From contig DATLZB010000239.1 in NCBI GenBank assembly GCA_035574175.1, positions 1 through 14,416 of the forward strand: 14,416 bases of DNA. Reading direction: 5' to 3'. Shown piece after piece: positions 1 to 7,863 of the stretch; positions within the stretch are counted from its first letter, which is position 1, and each line of letters opens with the position of its first letter. Position numbers and translations under genes: made by a program. Under the pieces are notes generated by a model that worked only from the letters and a program-made list of their open reading frames with translations, had not been told where the DNA came from and did no database searches. Source of the stretch: DATLZB01 sp035574175. GTDB lineage: Bacteria > Pseudomonadota > Alphaproteobacteria > Rhizobiales > Hyphomicrobiaceae.

Positions 1-710
1 CCGCCGTAATTCTTCTCGGCCAGGAGCTGGAACACGCCGTGCCAGTCGACCACGCCCTGTCCCGGCGGGAGGCGATCGACGGGGCGCCTGACGCCGACGA
101 CCGGAGCGCTCGGCACGTCACTGTACTGGAAGCCGAAAATCTCCTCACCGCCCAATTCCCGAAAGCCGCGCCCGGGCCGGCCGCTGCGGTGCAGGTGGTA
201 GGCGTCCAGCATAAATCCGCAGTTGGGCCGGCCGGCGCCGTCCAGGATCCTGCGGGCGACGTCGAGGCTATTGAGGAACTCGTGCTGCGAGTTGAACTCG
301 AGGGCAAGCCGCAAGCCGAACTCCCCGGCGATGTCGGAAGCGATCCGCAGGTTGGCGATCGCCTCGGCGAGGCTGCCCGTCAGCGGACCTGGAGCGCTCA
401 TGAGCAGTCCGCAGTCCAAGGCTGCCGCATTGGCGCAGGTCTCGCGGAACACGCCAAACAACCGCCGGCTCTCCTCGCCCTTGGCGAAAAGCCAACCGTA
501 CTCCACGCCGAGCGTGCATACGGGCATGCCGGCACGACGGATGAGGTCGAGAGTGGCCGCGTTGGAAAGGCCGCGCTCGGCACAGCGTGTGAAGTCGATG
601 CGGCGCAGCTCGACCGCATCGAAGCCCGCTGCCTTTGCTGCGGAAAGGGCCGTCTCGAGCGGCGTGGTGTCGAGTGTCCAGGTGTGCAGGGCAAGGGGGA
701 AGTCGCGCAT
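1..710 (-). CDS. Sugar phosphate isomerase/epimerase (xylose isomerase-like TIM barrel), 3' end cut by window
   Basis: Reading the minus strand from the ATG at 710 gives 236 uninterrupted codons that run off the window, so the C-terminus is missing. The protein begins MRDFPLALHTWTLD and shows the alternating strand/helix pattern of the AP-endonuclease-2/xylose-isomerase-like barrel (IolE, hydroxypyruvate isomerase, tagatose epimerase group). Likely metal ligands are Glu138 in LALEFNS and Asp169 with His172 in FMLDAYHLH. FQYSDVP at 194-200 sits where the family has its third ligand region. The fourth ligand would lie beyond the edge. These enzymes interconvert keto and hydroxy positions of small sugars or sugar acids in the cytoplasm; the substrate cannot be read here. 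The start is 13 bases after the tctA stop, so it is probably the last or a late gene of the tctCBA operon and may act on the imported compound. The ribosome site ahead of the ATG is weak, which fits translational coupling to tctA. Family assignment is firm; function is open. Confidence 0.85.
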   Translation of the reverse strand, partial: MRDFPLALHTWTLDTTPLETALSAAKAAGFDAVELRRIDFTRCAERGLSNAATLDLIRRAGMPVCTLGVEYGWLFAKGEESRRLFGVFRETCANAAALDCGLLMSAPGPLTGSLAEAIANLRIASDIAGEFGLRLALEFNSQHEFLNSLDVARRILDGAGRPNCGFMLDAYHLHRSGRPGRGFRELGGEEIFGFQYSDVPSAPVVGVRRPVDRLPPGQGVVDWHGVFQLLAEKNYG

Positions 711-723
711 GGCTGCGCTGGCC

Positions 724-2229
724 TTACGTGGTGCGGGTCTGCGACAGGCGCACCCGGCGCCGGATCTCGCCGATCACCGGCAGCACGAGCGAGACCACGA
801 CAAGGCAAAGCAGGATCGCCGACAGCGGGCGCTCGATGAAGATCCCGAGGCTGCCGTAGGAGAGCAGCAGCGACTGGCGCAGCGATACCTCAAGGAGAGG
901 TGCCAGCACCAAAGCGAGCACCAGTGGCGCGCGCGGCACATCGAGCTTGATCATGAACCAACCGAGGACGCCAAACACGAGGCAGATCCAAACGGTGGCA
1001 AAATCCAACGTGCTGGCGTAGGCGCCTGTCAGTGAGATTACCAGGATGCCTGGCGCAAGATAGACGTAGGGCACGCGTAGGAGCGAGGCGAACATCGGTG
1101 CCAGGGGCAGATTGATGACGAGCAGCATTATGTTGCCGACGAACATGCTGGCGATGAGGCCCCAAACGAGTGAGGCCTGCTCGGTCATCAGCATGGGACC
1201 GGGTCGAATGCCATGCAGGATTAGGGCTGCGAGCAACACCGCGGTGCTGGCGGAGCCCGGGATGCCGAGCGCCAGCATGGGGATGCAAGCTGCATGGGAA
1301 GCCGCGTTGTTTGCGGACTCGCAGGCGGCGACCCCGTCTATTGCGCCTTTGCCGAAACGCTCGGGGCGGCGGCTGAACCGCTTTTCGGTGACATAGGCCA
1401 TCATCGAGGCGATGGTCGGTCCGGCACCTGGCATGATCCCCACGAAGAAGCCAACGAGCCCGCCGCGTACGATGGCCATGCGGCTCTCGGCCCACTCCTG
1501 AGCGGTCAGCCACATGTCGCGCAGCCGCGTGCGGATGGGCTGTAGATCGTGTGCCCGTTCCAGCGACGCCAAAACTTCGGCGATGCCGAAGATGCCGATT
1601 GCCACGGGAAGAAAGTCGATGCCCTCGAGCAGTTTGACCTGGCCGAAGGTGAGGCGGGGGATGCCGGCGGCCGGATCCGTTCCGACGAGCGAGATGAAGA
1701 GGCCGAGCACGGCGGCCAGCAACGCTTTGACGGCAGAAGATCCGCCGAGGCTGGCCGTGGCCGTTATCCCCAAGGCGGCCAGCAGGAAGTACTCGGGCGC
1801 GTTGAACTGGAGAGCGAACTCGCTCAGCGGCGGCGTCACGAACACGACCGATACGACGGCCGCTACTCCAGCGAGGAAAGACCCGATGGCCGCGATGCTG
1901 AGTGCGGCGCCGGCACGGCCCTGCCGGGCGATCTGGTAGCCGTCGACGGCCGTCATGACGCTCGCCGATTCGCCGGGCACATTGACCAGAACCGAGGTCA
2001 GCGTACCGCCGTACTGGCCGCCATACATGATGCCGGCAAGCATCATGATCGCGGTGACCGGCGGTAAACCGAAGGTGAGCGGCAATAGAAGCGCCATGCC
2101 GGCCGCCGGCCCGATGCCCGGCAAGGCGCCGACGATCTGGCCGATCAGGACACCGAGGAAGATGAAGGAGAGATTGAGAGGCGTGAATGCGGTGGCAAAG
2201 CCCTGACCAAGCAGCTCGAGGGATTCCAT
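724..2229 (-). CDS. tctA: Tripartite tricarboxylate transporter, large permease subunit TctA
   Basis: This 501-residue protein has the usual TctA length and is almost wholly hydrophobic, with about ten to twelve membrane spans. It is the large membrane subunit of a TTT-family secondary transporter that imports an organic acid delivered by the periplasmic TctC protein, driven by an ion gradient. Family signatures are plain: GALPGIGPAAG at 34-44, MYGGQYGGTLTS at 68-79 and NVPGES at 83-88 in the first half, and a related second set (GIMPGAGPT, then ALGIPGSAS) in the second half, reflecting internal duplication. The ATG at 2229 is preceded by AGGAAGGAA at good spacing. It follows tctB by 18 bases and is followed after 13 bases by the isomerase gene. 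A long open frame in another register over the same bases is a GC-driven shadow. The transported solute is unknown: TTT systems carry citrate, other di/tricarboxylates and aromatic acids. Confidence 0.97.
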   Translation of the reverse strand: MESLELLGQGFATAFTPLNLSFIFLGVLIGQIVGALPGIGPAAGMALLLPLTFGLPPVTAIMMLAGIMYGGQYGGTLTSVLVNVPGESASVMTAVDGYQIARQGRAGAALSIAAIGSFLAGVAAVVSVVFVTPPLSEFALQFNAPEYFLLAALGITATASLGGSSAVKALLAAVLGLFISLVGTDPAAGIPRLTFGQVKLLEGIDFLPVAIGIFGIAEVLASLERAHDLQPIRTRLRDMWLTAQEWAESRMAIVRGGLVGFFVGIMPGAGPTIASMMAYVTEKRFSRRPERFGKGAIDGVAACESANNAASHAACIPMLALGIPGSASTAVLLAALILHGIRPGPMLMTEQASLVWGLIASMFVGNIMLLVINLPLAPMFASLLRVPYVYLAPGILVISLTGAYASTLDFATVWICLVFGVLGWFMIKLDVPRAPLVLALVLAPLLEVSLRQSLLLSYGSLGIFIERPLSAILLCLVVVSLVLPVIGEIRRRVRLSQTRTT

Positions 2230-2247
2230 GAGTTCCTTCCTGCCCGA

Positions 2248-2697
2248 TCAAAAGCCGAGGGGGCCGGCCGGAAGCGCTACTCCGAGCCACCAGACGAAGA
2301 TTGTGTAGATCGCCCCACCGGTCACAGCGACCGTCAAGATGCTCGGCAAAAGCGGACGACGAAGCACGGCAACCAATAAGAAGGTTATGAACAGCATGAC
2401 GACGGGCACCATCCCGAGCACCGGCGACAGGGTCGGGATGGTGATCAGACCCGCAAAGGTCGCCACGACACGGACCAACGCGGGTCTGTTTGGCCAAAGG
2501 GGGCCGTTCTCGCGTGAGCTCCGCGCCTCGGCAATGCCGAAAATGGATAGCACAAGTCCGACGGCCACGAGCCAATAGGGAAGAAACGCCGGTCCCGGCG
2601 CCGTTCCGCTCCAGTAGGCGAGGTCCCACACGCCCACCAGTACGAGAGCCGACAGCGCAAGGATAAAGACCGCTGGAGCGTAGTCTCCAATCCTCAT
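2248..2697 (-). CDS. tctB: Tripartite tricarboxylate transporter, small permease subunit TctB
   Basis: This 149-residue hydrophobic protein has four to five predicted membrane spans, at about 8-26, 38-56, 74-112 (one or two spans) and 117-137. That is the size and layout of TctB, the poorly conserved small membrane subunit that pairs with TctA in the inner membrane. Sequence signatures are weak in this family, so the call rests on size, topology and position between tctC and tctA. The ATG at 2697 has AAGGGG about nine bases upstream. It is separated from tctC by 37 bases and from tctA by 18 bases, the normal C-B-A operon order. A charged, cytosolic-looking loop (SSRENGPLWPNRP, 60-72) divides the two halves. 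Confidence 0.93.
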   Translation of the reverse strand: MRIGDYAPAVFILALSALVLVGVWDLAYWSGTAPGPAFLPYWLVAVGLVLSIFGIAEARSSRENGPLWPNRPALVRVVATFAGLITIPTLSPVLGMVPVVMLFITFLLVAVLRRPLLPSILTVAVTGGAIYTIFVWWLGVALPAGPLGF

Positions 2698-2734
2698 TGC
2701 CGCCGGCCCCTTCTGCCTCGAGCGTCGGCCGGCC

Positions 2735-3730
2735 TTATTTCTTGGCCAGGCCGACGTCCTCCATCAAACTTCTGAACGTGGCCTCTTCCTTCTTGAAGTA
2801 CGCACCGGCCTTTTCGAGTGCATAGAAGTCGCTGCGCTGGAACTTCTCCTTCAGGCCGTCCTGCCACGTTTTAGTTTGCACGACCTTCTGGAACTTGTCC
2901 GCCCACCATGCGGCGATCTCCGGGTCCATCCCGGGCGGGCCAGAAACGCCCCAGAACTGCCCGAACACGACATCGTAGCCGAGCTCCTTCATGGTCGGGA
3001 CGTCCTTGTAGCTCGCCTCTGGCCGGCGCCTCTCTGAAAGAATCGCAAGGGCGCGCGACTTGCCGCTCTGCATGATCGGCAGACCTTCCTCCAGGGTTCC
3101 GAAGGTCGCTTCCACGTTCTTGCCGAGGAACGAGGCGAGCGCCGCCGAGCCGCTGTCGTAGGGCACGTAGGTGAACTTGACGCCCGCGGCCTTTTCGATC
3201 AGCGCGGTCGCCAGGTGATCCGTTCCCGCGTGCTGGCCGCCGGAGATGCGGATCTTCCCTGGATTTGCTTTCGCCGCATCGATGAATTCCTTGAGCGTCT
3301 TGTAGGGTGAATCCGGCTGCACCTGGAGCACGAGCTCCGACTGGATGAATCCGGCAATCGGCGTCACCTGAGCTACAACCGACGGCGTGCCCTGCATGAT
3401 AGGCGTCAGAAATACCGGTGAGGCCATGGTGAGCAGAAGGTTTTCGTCGCCCTTCTTGCCGAGAACGTAGTTGTATGCGTTGGCGTGGGAGCCGCCGACG
3501 CGGTTCGTCACCGTCACAGGGAAGGGCACGATTTTTTCTTCGGCCATGATCTTGGCGACGGTGCGCATGATCACGTCCGGGGTCCCGCCGGGACCGGATC
3601 CGGTGGTGATCTCGCCCGGGCCCTTCGGCGCCTTGCCCTGTGCTTGAGCAGGGCCCACCGCCATGGCGCCGACCGCGAGCGCAGCGACCGCCCACACTAC
3701 CGGGCGACGGCCGATACTCCTCCCTAGCAT
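2735..3730 (-). CDS. tctC: Tripartite tricarboxylate transporter periplasmic binding receptor TctC (Bug family)
   Basis: A 331-residue Bug-type solute receptor that captures the substrate in the periplasm and hands it to TctAB. Residues 1-30 form a Sec signal peptide: basic RSIGRR, a hydrophobic Val/Ala/Leu core, and an AQA cleavage site before Gln31. The mature part carries recognisable family features. These are the G-SGPGGTPDVIMR loop near 43-56, which corresponds to the P-G-G/D ligand loop, VTNRVGGSHANAYNYV, IAGFIQSELVL, the KTLKEFIDAAKANPGKI helix, and VPYDSGSAALASFLG near the middle. The C-terminus (EATFRSLMEDVGLAKK) is complete. Start choice: the ATG at 3730 has GGGAGGAA ending six bases upstream. 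It is the first gene of the tct operon and faces the dehydrogenase gene across a 184-base divergent region. Receptors of this family are often encoded far from permeases; here the full set is together. Confidence 0.96.
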   Translation of the reverse strand: MLGRSIGRRPVVWAVAALAVGAMAVGPAQAQGKAPKGPGEITTGSGPGGTPDVIMRTVAKIMAEEKIVPFPVTVTNRVGGSHANAYNYVLGKKGDENLLLTMASPVFLTPIMQGTPSVVAQVTPIAGFIQSELVLQVQPDSPYKTLKEFIDAAKANPGKIRISGGQHAGTDHLATALIEKAAGVKFTYVPYDSGSAALASFLGKNVEATFGTLEEGLPIMQSGKSRALAILSERRRPEASYKDVPTMKELGYDVVFGQFWGVSGPPGMDPEIAAWWADKFQKVVQTKTWQDGLKEKFQRSDFYALEKAGAYFKKEEATFRSLMEDVGLAKK

Positions 3731-3778
3731 AGCATTTCCTCCCTAGTTCATTTGTGTTGTGACGAACGTGAGGCCGCA

Positions 3779-3807
3779 AACCTAAGGGTCCCGCGAAACC
3801 TGGTCAA
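3779..3807 (-). promoter_or_regulatory. Candidate sigma70-type promoter for tctCBA
   Basis: On the minus strand TTGACC (3807-3802) is followed after exactly 17 bases by TAGGTT (3784-3779). The -35 matches the consensus at five of six positions; the -10 matches only three of six, but these include the first, second and last bases. It would start transcription around 3770, giving a leader of about 40 bases before tctC. No other equally good pair was found in this intergenic stretch, and no convincing promoter for the plus-strand dehydrogenase was seen. This is a pattern match only. Confidence 0.4.
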
Positions 3808-3914
3808 CAGGATAGCTGTGGGCCCCGTCCGCATGCTGGCGCTCTCCCGGGGCGCTCTCGACAGGGTGAGCGTTTTCCTGCACGTTGCTCGAACTCCTCA
3901 GGGGCCTCAACGCC

Positions 3915-4979
3915 ATGTCCAATAAACCTCAGGTTCGGCTGTTCGCTTCCACCGAGCTCGAGCGCTTCACTGAACGCTGCTTGCTCGCCTGCGGGGTGCC
4001 CGAGGCGGATGCGCGGAAAGTTGCTGTACTGATGATCCAATCTGACCTTAGAGGCGCCGACGGACACGGAATTTTCCGGCTGCCTCAATATTGCAAACGC
4101 ATCCGCAGCGGCGGCATTAACCTGCGACCGAATATTCGCGTGATTTCGGAGCGCAAAGGCCAGGCGCTTGTCGACGGCGACAACGCCATGGGGCACTTGG
4201 TGGTGGCTCGCGCCGCCGAGATCGCCATCGCCAAGGCGCAGGAGGCAGGCGTCGCCTGGGTGGGCGTGCGCGGCAGCAACCATGCGGGCTGCGCCGCGGT
4301 CTATGCGAAAATGCCGCTCGCCCACGACATGATCGGGCTCTACATCGCCATGGGCAATGCCAATCATGTGCCGCCCTGGGGTGGAACGGAGATGCTGCTC
4401 AGCACCAATCCGATCGCGATCGCGGTTCCATCCGGCCGCCGGCCCCCCGTCGTGCTCGACATGGCGACGACGACGGCAGCCTACGGTAAGATCAAGCTTG
4501 CGCTCCAGCGCGGCGAGCAAATGCCCGTCGGCTGGATGGTCGACCGCGAGGGGCGCCCGCTCACCGATCCGGCGCGCGCCAGCGAAGGCTTCCTGCTGCC
4601 CATCGGCGGGCCCAAGGGCTACGGACTCGCGCTGATGTTCGGGCTTCTGGCGGGAACCCTGAACGGCGCGAAATTCGGCCGCTCGCTCGTCGACTTCAAT
4701 GCCGATCAGACCACGCCGACCAATACCGGCCAGCTCATCGTGGCTGTCGACGTCGCGGCGTTCATGGACGTCGCCACGTTCAAGAGGGAGGTCGATCGGG
4801 TGTGGGAGGAGATGAAATCCTCTCCCACGATGCCAGGCTTCGACGAGGTTCGCCTGCCTGGTGAGCGCTCGGCCGAGCTCGAAGCGGAGCGGTCGCGCAC
4901 CGGCATCCCCATCGGGCCCGAGCTTGCGCGGCAGCTCAACCGGCTTGCCGAGGAGCTCGGCGTCAGGCCGCTGCCGTGA
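3915..4979 (+). CDS. Ldh2/malate-lactate-ureidoglycolate dehydrogenase family NAD(P)-dependent oxidoreductase
   Basis: A 354-residue protein of the Ldh2 family (malate/L-sulfolactate dehydrogenase, YlbC, 2,3-diketo-L-gulonate reductase DlgD), which reversibly oxidises 2-hydroxyacids to 2-ketoacids with NAD(P) in the cytoplasm. The family has its own fold, unrelated to Rossmann lactate dehydrogenases. Visible signatures are GADGHGIFRLP (48-58), whose His51 matches the family's conserved catalytic His in SHG; VRGSNHAG (118-125); NHVPPWGG (150-157); STNPIAIAVP (163-172); LDMATTTAAYGKI (181-193); GGPKGYGLAL (231-240); and the terminal MPGFDEVRLPGE (306-317). The length is typical. The frame is open back to a TTG at 3885, but that has no ribosome site; the ATG at 3915 has AGGGG about ten bases upstream and matches the family N-terminus. 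The cupin gene follows after 25 bases. It is divergent from tctCBA and probably belongs to the same pathway. The substrate cannot be deduced. Confidence 0.93.
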   Translation: MSNKPQVRLFASTELERFTERCLLACGVPEADARKVAVLMIQSDLRGADGHGIFRLPQYCKRIRSGGINLRPNIRVISERKGQALVDGDNAMGHLVVARAAEIAIAKAQEAGVAWVGVRGSNHAGCAAVYAKMPLAHDMIGLYIAMGNANHVPPWGGTEMLLSTNPIAIAVPSGRRPPVVLDMATTTAAYGKIKLALQRGEQMPVGWMVDREGRPLTDPARASEGFLLPIGGPKGYGLALMFGLLAGTLNGAKFGRSLVDFNADQTTPTNTGQLIVAVDVAAFMDVATFKREVDRVWEEMKSSPTMPGFDEVRLPGERSAELEAERSRTGIPIGPELARQLNRLAEELGVRPLP

Positions 4980-4992
4980 ACGCCAAGCGATT

Positions 4993-4998
4993 AGGAGG
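4993..4998 (+). promoter_or_regulatory. Ribosome binding site fixing the TTG start of the cupin gene
   Basis: A perfect AGGAGG lies six bases before a TTG at 5005 and falls in the 25-base gap after the dehydrogenase stop. No ATG or GTG in the right frame lies near it. The frame is open upstream into the dehydrogenase gene, but that extension reads as out-of-frame dehydrogenase sequence. Confidence 0.8.
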
Positions 4999-5004
4999 CT
5001 TCTC

Positions 5005-5445
5005 TTGACTGCTCAACGACCAACGAAGGCCGACAAACGCTCGGCCGTGCTGAGGCCATCGGAGCGCCCGCGCATCGACCGCGGCGGCGGGGCCAGCACC
5101 GTCCAGCTGGTAACGCCGGAGGTCGGTTCGACCTCCGTGCTCAACGGAATCACGAGCTTCGCTCCGGGGGCGTCCATCCCGCTGCACAAGCACAACTGCG
5201 AGGAGAGCGTGCTGGTGCTCGAAGGCAAGGCGCTGATCGAGGTCGACGGCGAGACGCGCGAACTGGCCATGCTCGATACCACCTGGATCGCGGCTGGCGT
5301 GCCACATCGCTTCATCAACGCCTCGGCCACTGATCCTATGCGCATCTTCTGGACCTACGCCTCGATCCATGCGGACCGCACCATCATTGCGACCGGAGAA
5401 ACGCGGCCGATCATCGCCGAGCACGGTTCGGCACGGCGCACGTAA
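5005..5445 (+). CDS. Small single-domain cupin protein
   Basis: This 146-residue protein holds one conserved beta-barrel cupin domain. Cupin motif 1 is GASIPLHKHNCEES (55-68), giving metal ligands His61, His63 and Glu67, closed by Gly74. Motif 2 is WIAAGVPHRFIN (94-105), giving the fourth ligand His101 and the usual Pro and Asn. All four metal ligands are therefore present, so an active metal site is plausible. Small cupins of this kind include isomerases, dioxygenases, sugar-acid-modifying enzymes and ligand-binding proteins; sequence alone does not separate them. It starts at TTG behind AGGAGG, 25 bases after the dehydrogenase, and is very likely co-transcribed with it. The first 25 or so residues are polar and basic and look disordered. 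The stop lies 6 bases from the stop of the converging YfhO-type gene. Confidence 0.88.
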   Translation: MTAQRPTKADKRSAVLRPSERPRIDRGGGASTVQLVTPEVGSTSVLNGITSFAPGASIPLHKHNCEESVLVLEGKALIEVDGETRELAMLDTTWIAAGVPHRFINASATDPMRIFWTYASIHADRTIIATGETRPIIAEHGSARRT

Positions 5446-5451
5446 AATGCG

Positions 5452-7863
5452 TCAGTGCACCTCCAGAGCCCCTCCGAGCTCGGCGATCGCACCGCTGATC
5501 GGCTCGAACTGAAAGCGCACGATGTGGCGGCCGGCTGGCACCTGAACCGCACGGAAGAGCACGTTCGCTCGCATGATCTCGACGGGCACGTCGTCGACGG
5601 CAGCGGTCCACCAGGGATGCCAGACATCGTTCAGAACGACCAAGCCCGCCCGCTCGGCCAGCACCTCGATTTCAACCAGCGTGTTTTCATAGCGCACGAT
5701 GCCGACCTGACCACGCGGCGGCCTGACGGCCGCAAGCGGCAAAGGCACCTCCATGCCCTGGGGCGGACGTTCGAGCAGTACGGTGCGGGCCGGATCGAAT
5801 TTGGGCCACGCACCGGTTTTGATCAGGGCATCGAAGTCGGCGAGCTGCCAGTCTGCGACATACATGGCCCGTGGCAGCGCCAGCGGATTCTCATAGATGA
5901 AGGCGTCAGCCGTGCGGGCGATGAGCTTCAGGTCGCCAGGGCGCAGCCATCTGTCGATCCGCTCGATCGGAACCGGAGCGGCAATGAACCGCAAGCCGAG
6001 CAGGTCGGCGAGCAGAGAGCGATAGGAGGGAAACAGCGGGGTGAAGCGGCGCTGGTCCCAGCCGGCGACCGTATCGTCCGCCCCTACGGCATCGCTCACG
6101 ATGTCGAGCCGCAGGGGATTGTAGCCGAGCACATGATCAAAGCCGTGTACCAAAGGCGCATTCGGCCACTCGAAGCCGAGCCCGACGAGTTCCACCCGAT
6201 CGCGGCGGGGGGAGCCTGGCTCGCGCTTGAGCCTCGCCTTCAGCAATGCAATGGTCGGGTTGTTGCACTCAGGGGTTAGAATCTCGTAGCGCTCCGCCGG
6301 CAGTGCAGTCGACTCGTTGGGGCCGTTGTTGACGGCCAGATCCGCCGTCATGAGTGCGGTCAATCCGGCCAGGGAAAGCAAGGCATGACGCGGAGCGACG
6401 CTGCTCACCAACCAAGCGGCAGCAGCGGCGAGTGCAACCCAGAGCATGGCCAGCACGATCGGCTTGGCGGCCACCGCCAGGTGGCCCGTGCGATAGGCCA
6501 CAGCGGCCGACAGCACCACCACGCCCGCAAGCAGGCCGACCTCCAGCCAGCGGCGCCAGAACGCTGCCGCGGACAGCGCACGCTTCATCAATAGGTGCGC
6601 CAAGTAACCGCCCAGGATGGCCGCCACCGCCCCTATCATGAAGGTGGCATCGGCCGGCCGGCGAAACATCCGCACGCCCGGCACGTAATCGTAAAGAAGA
6701 TGGAAGATCGGGCTGTAGCCACCGAGAGCGTAGCCAGCAAGGATGACCGCGGCGATGGTGAAGTAGCGCACCTCGCGGTTCCACAGCGCGCCGCGGACGA
6801 GCCCGGCGGTCAGGATGAGCAGCACCGGCAGGGCGCCGATGTAAAGCTGGCTCATATTCTGAGACAGCATGAGATCGCGCGCGTCCCACGCCACGCTGTA
6901 GGGGCCCCAGTACTCGACGTCGGGATCGAGCGCACCGTAAAGGTCGCCGATAACGGCGGTGAGCAGCGAGGCCGGATGCAGGGAGCCGCGCACAGCCTCG
7001 GCGAATGCCACATCGGGGCGGCTTGAAGACTCCACGAACAGCCAGGTCAACATCACCGGGATGGCGGCGATGGCGGCGGCGATCACCGCCGCCGACGCAA
7101 CGGTCGGCAGTAGCCTGGCGGCCGCCGAGAGCGGCGCGCGTTGGGCTATGAACCGTGCCAGCACAAAGCCGGCCAGCACATAGGCACCGAGCAGGGCCAC
7201 CTGGTTCGGCTCGACCAGCATCAGTCCGCCAGCGACACCCGCGGCCATGCCCCATGACAGAGAGCGCCGATCGAAGGCGCGGGCGAGGAGCCAAAGGGTT
7301 ACGGCGAACAGAGCGTAGCTCTGGACCTGCCCGATATGCTGTACGCGCCAGGCCGCGGATGCCCCAAACGAGAAGGCAAGCGCCGCGACAACGCCACCCG
7401 CGGCGTGCCAGCCTCTGTCGCGGAAGAAGAGCATGATGGCCAGGCCGCCGCAGCCGAGCAGGGCAAACACATAACCATCGACCACGGTAAAGGATGGGGA
7501 GGGGTGAACAAGCGCGATCAAGACGGCGGGGGAAAAAATCAGCGACTGCGGGTCGGCGATCTGAGGGGCGCCGCCGAACACGTTAGGTACCCAGAACGGC
7601 GATTGGCCGGTGTGGAGGGCGTTGGCCAGGAACTGGAGCTGGGCGTAGAAATGGGCCTTCGCATCGTATGGAATGGTAAGCCCGCCGAGCAGCCAAGGCG
7701 CACAGAGAACGAGCCAGGCCAGCAGGAACAGGCCGAACGCGGCGACGTCAAGGCGCGCCAAGTGCGAGGACGCGGTTTGACAGAAAGCACGCTTGGGAAG
7801 CAGCCGCCGCATGGCGAGCCCGAGCACTCGAGGTTGCTCCATCTGCGCTTGGACGTCTCGCAT
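5452..7863 (-). CDS. YfhO-family multi-span membrane protein (GT-C glycosyltransferase-like)
   Basis: A protein of 803 residues with about a dozen membrane spans over roughly the first 500 residues and a soluble C-terminal domain. Diagnostic features of the YfhO/GT-C-like group are an N-terminal span (about 39-60) followed by an acidic loop PYDAKAHFY, then NVFGGAPQIADPQ and SLIFSP around 94-112. The C-terminal part has VLNDVWHPWWTAAVDD, then VLFRAVQVPAGRHIVRFQFEP, the typical YfhO tail. In Firmicutes YfhO relatives glycosylate lipoteichoic acid; in proteobacteria the role is mostly unknown, so envelope glycosylation is only a family-based guess. Start: the ATG at 7863 is the longest choice, with internal ATGs at 7842 and 7812. 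None has a strong ribosome site, so the true N-terminus may be up to 17 residues shorter. It converges on the cupin gene with 6 bases between stops and sits 179 bases from the next minus-strand gene, so it is probably a separate unit. Confidence 0.85.
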   Translation of the reverse strand: MRDVQAQMEQPRVLGLAMRRLLPKRAFCQTASSHLARLDVAAFGLFLLAWLVLCAPWLLGGLTIPYDAKAHFYAQLQFLANALHTGQSPFWVPNVFGGAPQIADPQSLIFSPAVLIALVHPSPSFTVVDGYVFALLGCGGLAIMLFFRDRGWHAAGGVVAALAFSFGASAAWRVQHIGQVQSYALFAVTLWLLARAFDRRSLSWGMAAGVAGGLMLVEPNQVALLGAYVLAGFVLARFIAQRAPLSAAARLLPTVASAAVIAAAIAAIPVMLTWLFVESSSRPDVAFAEAVRGSLHPASLLTAVIGDLYGALDPDVEYWGPYSVAWDARDLMLSQNMSQLYIGALPVLLILTAGLVRGALWNREVRYFTIAAVILAGYALGGYSPIFHLLYDYVPGVRMFRRPADATFMIGAVAAILGGYLAHLLMKRALSAAAFWRRWLEVGLLAGVVVLSAAVAYRTGHLAVAAKPIVLAMLWVALAAAAAWLVSSVAPRHALLSLAGLTALMTADLAVNNGPNESTALPAERYEILTPECNNPTIALLKARLKREPGSPRRDRVELVGLGFEWPNAPLVHGFDHVLGYNPLRLDIVSDAVGADDTVAGWDQRRFTPLFPSYRSLLADLLGLRFIAAPVPIERIDRWLRPGDLKLIARTADAFIYENPLALPRAMYVADWQLADFDALIKTGAWPKFDPARTVLLERPPQGMEVPLPLAAVRPPRGQVGIVRYENTLVEIEVLAERAGLVVLNDVWHPWWTAAVDDVPVEIMRANVLFRAVQVPAGRHIVRFQFEPISGAIAELGGALEVH

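Noticed and set aside
39..1035. Two plus-strand open frames of 266 and 270 codons over the isomerase and the end of tctA
   Set aside because: Both read as antisense low-complexity products; the minus strand gives a clear isomerase and TctA tail in the same bases.
890..2629. 579-codon minus-strand frame overlapping tctA and tctB
   Set aside because: It is in a different register from both real genes, is very rich in Arg/Pro/His, and has no family resemblance; tctA and tctB explain the region.
3746..3767. Loose inverted repeat GTTC...GAAC upstream of tctC as a possible operator
   Set aside because: Four-base arms with a 14-base spacer are not distinguishable from chance, and no regulator gene is in view to support it.
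6269..7294. 341-codon minus-strand frame inside the YfhO-type gene
   Set aside because: Alternative-register shadow with arginine-rich low-complexity translation and no motif.
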